Both the position numbers and the translations under genes were made by a program. This document shows, piece by piece, positions 25,201 through 37,342 of a DNA stretch of 64,000 nt. The notes beneath the pieces are model-generated. The model did not search any database, had not been told where the DNA came from, and saw only the letters and a list, made by a program, of their open reading frames with translations. The stretch is taken from positions 26,677,538 to 26,741,537 of the forward strand of contig OX467091.1 in NCBI GenBank assembly GCA_950106755.1, in the 5' to 3' direction. This DNA is from Climacium dendroides. Taxonomy: Eukaryota > Streptophyta > Bryopsida > Hypnales > Climaciaceae. Positions within the stretch are counted from its first letter, which is position 1, and each line of letters starts with the position of its first letter.

Positions 25201-26854
25201 GACATTACAGACATAAAGCTATTTCACATGAAAACAATCACTTACCCCTGCCCACCAGACCCATTTATTGAGGAAGGGACCCAACTTCTCTTCGGAAACT
25301 GGCTTTAGAGGGAAGCGTCTAGCATCCTGTGAAGGTACGGATGAGTTCCACCACTTCAACAACTTTATCTTCTGAGTTGCAGAGGTATTGCAAGTGGCTA
25401 TCATCTGGAGCTTTTCCAAAGTCATTTCCGGAACTTCATTTGTGGTTCAATGCTTTTCAACCTTCAAAGTCACATAAGATTTTATCAACATCAAATTAAC
25501 AATTCAAATAAAACATACAACAACAAATTCATGCTTCAAATGCATTCAGCACCTCTTCCAGAAATCCTGGACCATGAGCAGGGTTTGCCACTGCAAGCAA
25601 TTTCCCCATTTTCACGTATAACTTAGCTGCCTTCTCTTTAGCTCCTGTCCTCATGGCATTAGCCACTCCCTCATCGCTTTTATCATCCACTGCTGTCACT
25701 TCATTGTACTTTCGTACTGCAGCATCCGCTCCTTGTGCTATCTCTTGCTACAAAATATCATCAGTATCATTTCAGTTATATCAATTTTGTTAATGCTTTA
25801 GCCCTTGCTATCCAATAATGATAAATACTGAAAGATATATAATATTGTCAGAACATTGAGACTCTCACCCGAAAAACAAATGCTGTGAAGACCTCAATTG
25901 GCATGGAATACCATGTTTTCCTCACTCCTTGCATACCACAACATTTCCTCTCAGAAGGTCTCAACATTTCATTGAACTTTTCAAAAGGCAGAAGTCCATA
26001 TTTTTGAACACGGTACAGAGTGTGAACCAAATTGGTCTTCACATGGGAATCCTCCGTTGACCTACAATTCATACAATACAATAAATATTTTGCTGAGACA
26101 TATACAAATTCAACCTAGGAATTCTGAATGTCAAAGCTCGGAAACAATAAATTAATAAATTATGATGTCATTTTACTTACTTGTTGATGTCATGCATAAT
26201 TTGCATGACCAACTCTATTCTGCTCTTTGTATCCAAAATTATGGTGTCCACCGAAATGTGCCAAGACCGGTCCGCAACATGCAACCTAGAAATATGATTC
26301 ATCCAAGCCAAGCGACGGTGATTTCCATCGCAGATAAAGAACTTGGAGTTCTTTAAGTGACTCAGCTCCGGGACAGAATTAAGAAAATCATTGAAGATTT
26401 CATTTTCTGCCTTCCATATAGGGTCCCAAGCCTCCATGTCAGCTGCTGAGAATTCCGAGGACTCCCCAACCTCATTAGTTGTGGACACATAGAAAACTGC
26501 GGCTCCATCCTGATATCCATGAACAAACTCTTGCTCAAGTTTAACAAGATCACAAGAGAGGGTGGGTCTAACCATTAGCATAGGTACCAATCTACACAAA
26601 GGTATATGCATTCGTGAGTGTTTTTGAGGCCTCATCCTCAAATTCTCAATGGTGGCCACAGAGTTCACCTTCTGCAACCGTCGAAGTTCATCTTCTAGCA
26701 ACTCCTTCTCCTCCTTCTCCTCCTCCTCCTCATTAGCATTCACCTCTGCATTTCTTTCTTCCTGAGTGCCAATTTCTGGCTGACCTCTTTCATTGGTAGG
26801 TGGAGTTGATAGAACTTCCTCTGGCTGTGATAAATTAATTGATGACTCCTCCAT
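22265..26854 (-). pseudogene. ParB/Srx-like + DNA N4/N6-methyltransferase fusion, copy 1
   Basis: Ten exons keep phase throughout: 26854-26181, 26061-25869, 25747-25553, 25452-25246, 25129-24890, 24468-23761, 23649-23296, 23200-22921, 22832-22613 and 22526-22265, about 1,110 codons. Only the 24468 acceptor is uncertain. Exon 1 has an acidic Glu-rich stretch, then a ParB/Srx-type domain (PLCRLVPMLMVRPT... to FFICDGNHRRLAW). Exon 6 has a Lys/Glu coiled coil and a SUMO-interacting-like VIVVSDD. Exon 7 holds the methylase motif IV region (DFIFSDCQENLP, then GCMIVF). Exons 8-9 hold motif I (GDLVLDCTAS...ITACHGTGRHIVALEED). This order fits beta-class N4/N6 methylases, but D-P-P-Y is D-C-Q-E. In-frame stops lie at 25449-25447 (copy 2 has Trp) and 23427-23425. 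The role is inferred: DNA recognition or modification serving the transposon. Confidence 0.85.
24680..24782. repeat. Imperfect hairpin in an intron of the ParB-methyltransferase gene
   Basis: TACAATGAAGGTTTACG near 24,689 is matched, inverted, by CGTAGCCTTCAATGTTGTCATTGTA near 24,754-24,778. It lies in the intron between 24,890 and 24,468 and may be a small foldback insertion. Confidence 0.6.
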
Positions 26855-27074
26855 CTGCAATATCATGTACATTTTTTAAGTCAATCAGGAAGTATGAATA
26901 TGTCTTCATGAAATTACAATTTAAATTTATACAACAAATCTTTACTATGATGGTAAAAAGTGTCTCATTACAAAAAATTGTAAAAGTAATACGTAATGGA
27001 AAGAAATATGATAACACCAATGGTTAAGTAATACAAATGTTGAAGCAATGGAATGGTGTCTACTCCTTCCAAAC

Positions 27075-27527
27075 TCAATCAATTTCTATAGTACCATCTA
27101 AGTCGGAGCTCAAGTGGATGAGGACAATTTCATGCTTGCCCAAACCAGAGCTGCAAGTACAATCTCTAATATCCTCTATTATTGGACTAGAAATTGAGAT
27201 TGACGTTTCAGAATTCGAGCTACTATACTCAATCTCAGAACTCTCAGGAGAAAACACTTGTTGTTTTCGTTTTCGTCTGTTGGGGTCGCTGAACCTACTG
27301 CAATGAGGTTCATCTAATTCATCAGCGGCTCGGTCACAAGCATCAAGAATGTCTCCAAGGCTTACCAAGTCAGTGTCTTTATGAGGCAATGATTGGCTAC
27401 CTATGTTGACAATCTTGTCTTCTGGAGTCCTAAGTTCCGAAGTACGCGCAACATCTACAATATGGGTTGCCACATTGCTTGGCAATGGTAAAGGTGCATA
27501 CTCGTTCAGACTCTCATCTGTATCCAT
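27075..27527 (-). CDS. orfC, short acidic Ser-rich protein, copy 1
   Basis: This open frame of 150 codons starts right after an acceptor-like site (TTGTGCAG|ATGG), so an upstream exon is possible. It ends in the same place as its copy-2 counterpart: both finish ...HLSS-L-G---I-D-stop. That shows the stop is a real C-terminus and that this is not the first exon of the ParB-methyltransferase gene, which begins about 220 bp downstream on the same strand. Conserved blocks are FSPESSEIEYS and EIVLIHLSSDLDG. The second resembles a SUMO-interacting motif: a hydrophobic core followed by Ser and acidic residues. The protein has no fold I recognise. It is a third element-encoded protein and could be a regulator or adaptor. 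Confidence 0.65.
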   Translation of the reverse strand: MDTDESLNEYAPLPLPSNVATHIVDVARTSELRTPEDKIVNIGSQSLPHKDTDLVSLGDILDACDRAADELDEPHCSRFSDPNRRKRKQQVFSPESSEIEYSSSNSETSISISSPIIEDIRDCTCSSGLGKHEIVLIHLSSDLDGTIEID

Positions 27528-27861
27528 CTGCACAAGCATTATAAGAATGAGGTAGGCCAATAACAATCAAAACAAACAAAAAAACTTTTATAACAAATAG
27601 GAAGAAAAACCAAATGACAAATGGGAAGATAAAATAAATATCAAAACGTTGCTATATTATTGTAAATTCTATTGACTTCATAAATGTATACAACTTAAAT
27701 TGAACTCCAAAATTGCTTTGTAGAACTTCCTTTATGCAAGAAAACACTAAAAAAGTGGAAACTCTAAATTACCCCTCTCAATTCCTCCTATTTCTCATGA
27801 CATATTCTTATTCAACACTAAAAATGAGAATATCATAATTCTACAAGTCTTCCTTTGGTTT

Positions 27862-27963
27862 GCAAGACCAGATATGGGGGTACATTAAGATACTCCTAGG
27901 AATGTCGTCGGATCTGACGGCCTTCTTGGGGTTATCTAGCCATACCCCCATTATTGGTCTTGC
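27862..27963. repeat. G-rich hairpin 1 (GCAAGACC...GGTCTTGC)
   Basis: The outer arms GCAAGACCAGATATGGGGGT and ACCCCCATTATTGGTCTTGC pair with few mismatches. An inner, less perfect stem has the apex GTCGGATCTGAC at 27,907-27,918. Confidence 0.85.
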
Positions 27964-28470
27964 TGACAGAACATGACTGTCAATTTGGATTTATTTACAT
28001 TACAATATGAAATTCACATCCCCGTGAAACTCTCACATAGACACAACTAAGACTAACATTAATGTATGAATACAGCAAGATTATAGACAACATAAATATT
28101 TATCTCTTCACATTTCAGCTTCCATGAACAAATAACAGGCATTTATATGATTATTTCAAACATTTTCTTCGAATATATGGTTAAATGAGCAAACACTGTC
28201 ATAGTCAGTCCAAGAGAAAATGTTTTACCAAAACCAAGTGATTGAAATTGGCATCTCCCTCCACGTGGCATGCCACTAACGCTGACAAGGACCATTGATG
28301 TTGAAGTATTAAACTAATTAAAACATTCAACATGGAAAGAGAGAAAACTTAGGACAACTTCAAGGAGGTTTAAAAAGCCCTACAGTCACTTCCACAAGAC
28401 AAAAAAAAATTATTTTCCTAAAAGACGTTGGATTGGTTGGTCGCCTCATCATCCGTACACCTTCTTCCAA

Positions 28471-28512
28471 GACCAAAAATGGGGGTAGCGGGAGCTACCC
28501 CCGTTTCTGGTC
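28471..28512. repeat. G-rich hairpin 2
   Basis: GACCAAAAATGGGGGTAG and CTACCCCCGTTTCTGGTC pair around a loop of about 6 bp. The arms resemble those of hairpin 1, as if an internal part had been lost. Confidence 0.85.
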
Positions 28513-29048
28513 CTCCTGCCCGGTTGACTTGCTGGCCCTTCAAAGATCTTGGAAAAATCTCTAGTTAAATAATTTAAGTAATGTTAATCAACTAAATAAA
28601 AAAAATATTTTATTAAAAAAAATATTTTATTAAAAAAAATATTTTATTAAAAAAAATATTTTATTTTAAAAACACATTACTAGATAATATTCGTACCGAT
28701 AATATCCATTACAGATGTGGTACCCCTCACACTTGCATCTACCTACCGATTAAAGAATCAAAGAACACTAGCATTAGATATTTTACAGAACTTCATCATT
28801 CTCAAATTTTTGGAAAGAGAACATGCGAGAATTTTTATAGGACTATTGCTTTGCCTAGTTGCATTGACGTCTGAGGCAGTGGTAAGATCGAATTGAGGAA
28901 AACACGGGACGAGCTACACTGTTGTTCAGGGTTAAGGGTACGAAGCATCTATTTAAGGGGAGGATCGAAAGAAAATTTAACCCTGCAGGCAACAGTTGGT
29001 TAGGGTAGGAAGCATCTATTCGATTCAAGAGAATCCAATGGGGCCAGC

Positions 29049-29166
29049 AAGTCCAGAAAGGGGGGTAGCGCGAGGTACCCCTGACAACCCCGTCGGGTCC
29101 AATTGGGGTCCCTGGGGTCCGACTGGGGTCCCTGGGGTCCCTAGCGCTACCCCCCTTTCTAGACTT
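29049..29166. repeat. G-rich hairpin 3 with GGGGTCC repeats
   Basis: AAGTCCAGAAAGGGGGGTAGC and GCTACCCCCCTTTCTAGACTT pair. The interior carries tandem TGGGGTCC words (29,103-29,140). The arm motif is shared with hairpins 1 and 2. Confidence 0.85.
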
Positions 29167-29214
29167 GGAAGTCAAACCATTAATCTTCCGAGTATTCCGG
29201 GGAGCGAAGGCGCA

Positions 29215-29875
29215 GGCTTCGGAGATGCACTAGGGTCCTTCCAACTTCGATTGCACCACATTTCCCACGTCGATCTCCGGTACGACCGAAGCAGGGAAAG
29301 ACCCATCGATCAGGGTGTAAGACGGTCCGTTTTTTTTACTATACAAGAAACGATTCCCGCAAATGATAATTCACTGAACTACAATCTGCAATCGGATCTA
29401 CGCTTCAGACTAGTAAGGAGCTGCACCTTCCAAACAGAATTTGACGAACATCCATGATGATCGATGTGCATGGGGAACACAACTGGAAAGCGGACAAATT
29501 GAAAAACTCGGAACTACTACCCCCGTTTGCGGACTTCGAAGATAAAATTATGAACTTACGGTTTTGCGGTTTAGGGGGGTGTAGGCTGCAGATATGTACT
29601 GGAGTCCTCTCAACTCCGACTACTAGATATTTCCCACATCGATCTCTGGTACGACCAAAGCAGGAAGACCAATCGATTAGGCGTTAGGACAGTCCGGGTA
29701 TTTTTAAAATACCCAAAACCTATGTCATTCAACTGTCGGCAAATGCAGAATTACTTAACTGTGTAGAGAATCTGCAATGGAATCTACGATTGAAACTTGG
29801 AAGGAGCTGCACCTTCGAAATAAGATTCGACAAACATCAGGGTGATCAGCAGGACGATGTGCATGGGGACAGAAT
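29215..29875 (+). repeat. Diverged tandem duplication, about 370-bp unit
   Basis: TTTCCCAC(G/A)TCGATCTC-GG(T)ACGACC occurs near 29,261 and 29,631. AAGGAGCTGCACCTTC occurs at 29,415 and 29,801, followed by GATGTGCATGGGGA in both. The unit is about 370-386 bp with small indels. It sits in the likely promoter region. Copy 2 has a different duplicated unit of similar size in the equivalent place. Confidence 0.8.
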
Positions 29876-32800
29876 TTACGTGGTGGAAACGACTACCACA
29901 TGCGTGATCCGGCCTTGATAAGAATGATCGAAATCGAATGGCAGAATGTAAAGGAGTCCTACTGGCTAAACTAGCTTACCGGCTTACACCTAAACATTCC
30001 GACCTGAAAAGCAGTCCGATCCTCTGAACTTGACAAAAGCATCTGGCTATGCGTCCATGGATCTTAACTTGTATGCATTCGGAGTTCAACCGAGGCTTTG
30101 ACTACTTGCCTGATAATTATTCAGGACCAAGAAATCATCTCTAGATGGAACTTCAACAGGAATACCTCAAATACAGAATACTCAGTTCACAAGATTTCTA
30201 AATTCGTGTGTGTCTAGAAATTAATAGCACCTGTAGCCAGTCGCTTCGAGGCCAGCAGGTTTCAAAATTACTTAAGACGAAGATTGGATTTGTACACTAG
30301 CTCAATATCTACAGACTTGAAACAACGAGAATGAGGTCGGCTCTTAATCAAGAACATCATGTACAAGTGCTGTCCATCATGATTGCACCGAGCAAAAGAA
30401 AGTGGCCATCCAGTGTTCATGTGAATGAGCTTAATAAACTAGAAGCGGACAATGAAAGCGATACAGATCCATAGAATGGGCAGGTTTATATACAATGATC
30501 AACCTTTAAGCATCACAGTTGGTGAATTTAACGGGTTCATACATGGAAGTGTGTACTGGAGGTTTACGGTCGATCTCCCTTGAAAAAAAACCATGTATCA
30601 AACGGACTGCATGAAAACAAAAAAAAATATAAGATGAGGTCGGTGATTACCTGCTCCGTGTCTTCGATGCGTGCCACCAACCTTGTTTGCGAATCTTCAC
30701 TTCCCAGTCTTCCACGCCTCCTCGTATTCCTCATTGTGAAGTAACGCTGCTCCTGCTGCCAAATCGTGAATAACAGGAACAGGAACCGAAGTGCTTCAGA
30801 ATTGAAGGCACCACGGAATAGATTGCAAAGACCACCAAATGTGAGAAGACCAATGAGTTCAAGCTGAGATTTATACCACAGGTTGTCATAATCTGAAATT
30901 CAGAAGGACTTCGAGAATTACATATGGACCCTCAACCGCAACCATGTGCAGAGGAGCTTTCATGGACGCCGGCAATCCAGATTCATTCACTGGCGGCTTC
31001 CTATTCCACAATAACCACCCGTTTGTAAAGGCGAGGCGTTCAAATTCTTGAGCGAGGTATTCAAGGGTACTTTGAATCATGATGTGCCCAAAATATAAAG
31101 GGAGATGGTACATGAGTTAAGGCTGGTTCGCACCACGTCTTAAGGGAGCACTGTTACAAGGAATAAAATGCTGTCAAAGCTTGGCGACTCCTTCAATAGG
31201 GAAGTAGGTGGGTTCCTGGATTTGGTCCGGGAATATCGATGAGACATTCTCACTGCGCACTACTGAGAAGATTCTTCTCGCACTACATGGTTTCGGAGAA
31301 GTCCAAGTGAGCCATGGGATGGCCAGGGTGAATTGACCCCCGTCCTTGTCCCTACCTTGCAACCCGTGGAATTTTCTATTTGCAAGGTTTAATTTTTTTT
31401 TTAAATTCTGAATTTATTTTTGCAATCAGAGGCCCCAAATTACCTCGGAGGAGATGCAAGAATTCTCAAAAAAATGGCACAACATAATTTTTTTTTCTGT
31501 CAAACCAAAGTTGACCAGGCCAATGAAGGGGCCAATTCTCCCTGCGCCCATGGGACTGGTCTTATAAGTTGAATATCATGAACGCATGATACTGATTAAA
31601 AATTTGAGCTTGTTTCTTTTACCTTTGCAATCTAAAGAAGCCCAAAGACAATTGAGAACACCTACGAGCAACACTCCAAAGTTTTTTACTTTCAATATAG
31701 CGCACCAAAATACATGCTCAGTTGTGTTGGGATCTTCTTTCGATTACCAACAAGATTCAACAAAATTGAAGTCAGAGTAATAATAGGAACTATGATCAAA
31801 TCCTTAGTAGGGTGCTCATGAATGTACATATCTTACTGCTGGGTAACATTTGTATATCAAATCATAACTCAAGTTAATTCAAACAATGCAAGATACATTT
31901 TTTGCTACATTTTTCTACTAGAAACAATTTTATTTTCAACTATTTAGTGGCTACTTGGATAATAAGGAAGTCTTGTCTTTGCCCTTAAGTCATGAGCATT
32001 CTGGAATTTTTTAAAGGCAAAACACGCAATATAAAATAAAATAAAGCATCTAGCAATTGAATTAACCTCTAAAGTCCCAAGGCATGTTTCGGGAAGAAAT
32101 TGTAAAAAAATGTGACATTTTTGTGTAGTGAGCAAAAAATGAAAGAAAATATTGTTTTTCTTAAAATTCAACTATATAAGTTGGAACTAGAATACTATAG
32201 GAATGTAGGGAAATGAATCATTTCTTGAAAATGAGAAAGGAGGGATTCAATATGGACTCCGCATAGAGGACTTGCCCTCTAGTACAAAGGAAGTGCGAGT
32301 AAACAGCTGGACTTACCAGGTCTTGCCTTTCTGCATTACAACCTTAATACCCACTCAATTCCTCTTGGTTGTGTCTCCATGGTACTACCTACAGCTATGA
32401 TTTAGGAAATAGAATGTTTTCATTGAAGGGGCCCCCTAGATTGTGGAAGAATAATCCAAGCTCAAGTTCATTCCTTTGGTTCTATTTTTGCCTCTGATAA
32501 TAATTATAAGTGAACTCCGAGTAAAAGGCGGATTCTATGCAAATTATTTTATTAATAATGCTTTAAAAAACCAGAAGGAGCATCATGGATTAAGAAAGCA
32601 ACCATGAAATTGGAGAAGACATTGGATTCTGATCTGTAAAGATTTTTATTCTAATTTGGAAAAAGCCATGATGTTAGTGACATTTTGAATTTTGATTCTC
32701 ATTCTTCTAGATAGTATTTGATTCTATAGGCTTCTTGTCGTACACAAAGAATAGGTTATTCTATGGTATTGTACTGTTTTCTTGTCCTATATGAAGAGTT

Positions 32801-33342
32801 GATTTTCCCATACTTAGTTGCATTTAGAGATTTTTTCCCATGAACATTAGAAGTGCATTGCTTCAAACATTGCATTTAGACCATGCATCCAAGTACATCA
32901 ATCATATGGAATACACGTACGAATTTATAGCAAAGGATGTTTCAAACCTATTACACTCTTACAAGACATGTCATGACCAAATGTATTGAAAGAATTTGGA
33001 CTTATGTTTGTCTCAGTAGCTTAGTCTAAGTCATGTCATTTTATTTTGTGTGATTGGCGTGCAAGTACTTCTATTGTGAATGCATTGAATGTGTTGATTA
33101 AAGCCGCCAACAACAATAAATGCTTCACTGTATGGCACTATGATTGGAATTTTTTTAAAGTTATTTTCCAACTGTTATTTTTCCATACACTTCCAGTTTA
33201 CTTAGTAACTTCCATCCTCCTTTATTTTCACTAGTTCCACAGTAACAAATCCATACACTATAAGAAAGCAAATATTCATTGACAAGAGATCAAAGACTGC
33301 TTTCTTTTATCCATATTGTTCTCCAAGAGCAAAGTTTGAATC

Positions 33343-36300
33343 ATGGCTTGTATTCGTGTAGATGGCCATGACATTCCCCTAGTGTTTCCAGTAGATGAAG
33401 GTGGACATGCTAGAGTTCTAAGCCATCTATTGCACGTCCGCTTTAGATTTGTAGAGTCTTCCATCTATGTCGAAGAAGAGAGAATGTCTGAATTAGGAGA
33501 AGTGCAGCAATCAATTCTAATATTGAAGTCTACAGAGGAAGGAAGGAAGTGTTGGTATCTTCCTATTGGAAACTATAGAGCGTATGGATTGCCACTGTCT
33601 ATGGTAGGTACATCAACAGAAATTCGAAGTCGGCAGTCAGATAACTCTTCTGTAGATATGCCATACGTTGCTCATATGGTTTCACCCAGTCCTAGTCGTG
33701 AAGCTCTTCCAGTCCTTCTTGATAATTCTACTCTCCGCCCAGTGAAAATTGAGAAGTTAGATGCCATCATAGAGTTGTCTAGTGAATCAGAAGGAGAGTC
33801 CCCTAACTTAACAGTTCACAAAAATGCGTGCAATATCAAAGTTGCATGGCATGAAAATACTTTGGTGAAGCCACTGTCAAGCACCCCATCAAACAGTGGA
33901 GGTCGAACTCAAGTGTCCCGTCCTCCATTGCATCCAGATGTAGGGAATCGAGTGAGTATAATGGAGTCTTTGAGGGGATTAGGGAAAATGCATCGTTCAC
34001 GGAATGAGTTGTCGATGACGGACTTGAACAGCATGAAGCACCATTGCGTACAGTTTCTTCCACCCGTCTTCAATGGAAATGTCATATTTGAGTTGCCTCC
34101 ATGTCGTTCATCTTCTTCTTCATCAGCGGCCAAGAACTTGGAGGGAATGGACAAGAGATATGATGGACACCTATAGTGCAAGTTGGTGACCACAAACATC
34201 CACAACTCCGATAAGTTGAAGTTCCGTAAGTCATACTGCGCTGGTCATCTTATTTGTCTAAATGTAGAGTGTGGCTATCTGAAGAGGGCTTCAAAGCACA
34301 ACGAAACTGAGTGGAGTGGTTCAACAACCTTCGCTTTCACAGTAGGGGATACTCCTCCCAGAGACTGTACTCTAGTTTGCAAACTTTGTAAAAAAACTCC
34401 TACGTGTCTAAGCACCTGTGATGCTAGGATGTACTACTGCTATAGTGAGAATCCAAAAATGACTAGGGCCGCTATTCATTTCGGAGATCATGCTCACCCT
34501 ATTGCTAAAGGCATGTATAGAGATTCTGCAGAGAAGATTAGTGAATTGATTGCAGAACAAGTGGCCTGAACACCAACGGCCACGAACTCCGCCATTGCTC
34601 TATCGGCAAGCAAAGACTTTCTTACAAACTATCTATTCCACAACGGAAATGGAGAGAAGAAGATGTTGGAAGGGGAGGAATTGGAGGAAGTAATGGATTG
34701 TTTCCAGTATTTGAGTAGTCCCAACATTCGGAATGTGATTTCTTCATTTCGCTCAAACAATAGAGGAGGAGTCATAGACAACATTATGACCATGAAGAGA
34801 GACTCAAAGTTTGAGTACATTCATGATAGCGTTTTTCCTGGACAAGGAAAAGAGAAGGTATACCTTTTCAAGATGCTCACCGAAGGACCTGGTAGTGGAG
34901 TAGACTTGGTGAAGCGCATGCAACCAGGGGGAAATCTGCAGAATGCATGGATGATGTTTGACCACGTGAAGCGTGTGAAGGATTGGACCACAATGGCTTG
35001 CCACGTGTACGATTTTGAGTACAAAAAGGTAATGACCATTGCAACATGTGATATGCAGTCCGAAGATACAGAAATTCAAGTGCAATTCTGGAGGTCATTG
35101 AATGTTGTAATGTCAAGACATGGACTGGATCAACCAAACTTCAAAGGGTTCATGGCAGATAGTGCTATGGCCAATTGGAACGCAGTTCGAATTGTTTATG
35201 GAAGTGGATGTGCCAATGACAAAATGGAGAATCGGGAGAGGACATGCTTATTGCATTGGAGTACTTCTCTCCAAAAACATACTCAGAAATACATAAAGGA
35301 AGCATTTCAACAACAACACAATACACTGTGCAAATAGTATAAAGATGCGAAAACTATAGAAGAGGCAGAGACACGTTACCTAGCAATTCGTTCATGGTGG
35401 TTATCATCAGGTGCTACTACGGAAGATGCGCTTCATCACTTGGAGCATTGGTTGGCATTTTGGCATTTCAGATATCGACAGTGGGGGGGCTTCATGCAAA
35501 TGGTAAGTAAATATTTACTTTTGTGTATGTCAATTTGTGAGCATACAAAGAAGTTGTAGTCATGTTCGACTTGGAAAATGAAAATTGTAATTAACTTTAG
35601 TGATTAATGAATAGCCATGTGTATGCATATTTGTAAGAAAATGAAAATTGTACCTAAAACCCGGATTTGATGGGTGTTTCCATGGTAATTCACGGTACAT
35701 TCAATTTTAGTGACAGAGGTAATTGTAAAGAGGGGTTTGGATACAGGATTCTATTGTCGTTGTGAAATAATTTACTTCTTGACGTACTTGTTTGAATACA
35801 AATAGTATTCTTTTTGTAGTTCATTCACTAGGAATGCCTTTCATCCCATATGAACTATACATGCACATAGTTGATGGTGTTCACAATTTTCTATAGCTTT
35901 AATGAATAAAAGTAATTATGAGAAGTAATTTTGATTATTGGGTGTATGTCTAGGATTTGAATTTGGAGGAAATGGCAGACATGCCTTCATGCAATCTATC
36001 AGAGACGGTTCATAATAAGTGGCTTCAAATGTCTGGCAACCGAGGAAACAATTTGTTTGATGCCACATGTGATGATAGCATCCGTGCATGGATGCAAATG
36101 ACAAACTATCGTGCATATTTGAGAGGCCATGCCTCTAGTTCCGGTCCGTCAAAGGGGGAGTTGAAGTTGAAAGCTGCAAGACGAAGTGGAGACCCTAAAA
36201 AAATGGCCAAAGCGTTGAATTCCTTACCCGGGTTTGAAGGAATTGGAAGTCGTATACCACATTTGGAAGGAGAAGAGATCTTTGGAAGCACAAAGAGGAA

Positions 36301-37342
36301 ATTGGACGTCCCGATTGGTGACGCAAGAGACTCACATCGACCAGACAAAGTGAATTTCTCTCAACCTCGTGTCCGAACAAGGTCCGCTATTCCTCCTACA
36401 AACTCTTTAGAGGGCAAAGGAAAAGAACCAGAGTCAAATAGGTATAACCATGTCACAATTGCATTTGAAAGCGATTGTGACACATCAAAATGGCACATTG
36501 CAAGGATCAACCACAAATCTAATGCTAAGTGTCAAGCTCAGCAGCGAGGGTCAAATATGAAGTGCACTGCTCGAATTGCAAGAGGACAAAAGGGAACACC
36601 AGCTCCAACTTATCGTGGTAGAAAAGAAGATTATGGAACTAAACGAGAAGTATTTGCAGATTTCTGGTTTTGTGCAGATGATATTGAACGATGTGTGAAG
36701 GGTACAAAGTGTAAGTGGGTAATAGATTGGCCAGATGTCCCAGAAATTTGGCCTATTTTGACAAGGACAAACCTCAGTCGAGATGAGACTTTGCTGTTGC
36801 AACATGCTGGCTTTCGGCTACAAGAACAACCGACATTGTCACCACGTCGCTTGTTCAGTATGTCAAAGATTTTTGAAAGTGTTGTGTATAATGAGGTCCC
36901 GCCAACAAATGCAGATGTGTACCCCATAGTGAGGAACAATCGAACCATACGTCGAATAGCAAATGCACCAACTGCAGAACAACGCAATAAGTAGGAGAGT
37001 GCAGGCAATGTTAGAGGTCAAATTCTGGAAGTGACCTTGCTTCCTTTCCCGGGACTAGGTGCAATCATATCTCTGGAGACTGGGATAGATCAGAACACAA
37101 ATGTGTATCAAGTAACAGTGGGTATGTTCCCTTCTTGCATATGCCCAGACTTTGTGAACATGTCTATTTCAGCTATTGGAGGACGTCAACAGTATGTGAA
37201 TTGCAAGCACCTATACTACTTGTATCGATATTTTTGCAAGATGGACATCCATGACGACAAATTCATTCATGCACTGAGTTATAGTTTCAATGAGTTGAAA
37301 CTTCTTTTACTTCGAGCAGGAATGATCACTATGCCAGAATAG
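33343..37342 (+). pseudogene. Large MULE-type transposase with SWIM finger, copy 1
   Basis: Exon 1 is 33343-35502, then a GTAAGT...TAG intron, and exon 2 is 35954-37342. There are 1,182 codons in one frame without indels. Features by codon: IIELSSESEGES, SUMO-interacting-like (about 143-154); Cys/His clusters YCAGHLICLNVEC and CDARMYYC...HFGDHAHP (about 295-385), like the WRKY-GCM1/FLYWCH fingers of MULE proteins; an RNase-H-like core with VYDFEY (Asp557), GFMADSAMANW (Asp606) and CLLHW (Cys635, His638); and a SWIM-type CICPDF...YVNCKHLYYLYRYF from about 1,115. Four stops interrupt it: 34174-34176, 34567-34569, 35335-35337 and 36992-36994. Copy 2 reads Trp, Lys, Gln and Trp at these sites. 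The first, third and fourth are simple C-to-T or G-to-A changes. The catalytic third residue is not assigned. Its divergence from mudrA-type proteins is large, but the 10-bp target duplication supports MULE. Confidence 0.85.

Larger units (their letters stand above)
27528..33342. other. Divergent intergenic region of copy 1
   Basis: This 5.8-kb stretch separates the - strand genes from the + strand transposase, so it must contain both promoters. It is partly GC-rich (28.4-31.4 kb) and carries three G-rich hairpins and a diverged tandem duplication. An A/T tract of TTTTATTAAAAAAAATA repeats lies near 28,605-28,665. Several open frames under 155 codons (for example 30,886-31,113, - strand) have no counterpart in copy 2 and no domain, so I do not call them genes. 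Confidence 0.6.

Noticed and set aside
26854..27075. orfC as the first exon of the ParB-methyltransferase gene
   Set aside because: Both copies keep the same stop codon at the end of orfC and no shared donor site lies before it, so they are separate genes.
28855..29457. Overlapping + and - frames of 106-153 codons
   Set aside because: They lie across the G-rich hairpin and GGGGTCC repeats, occur on both strands and have no counterpart in copy 2.
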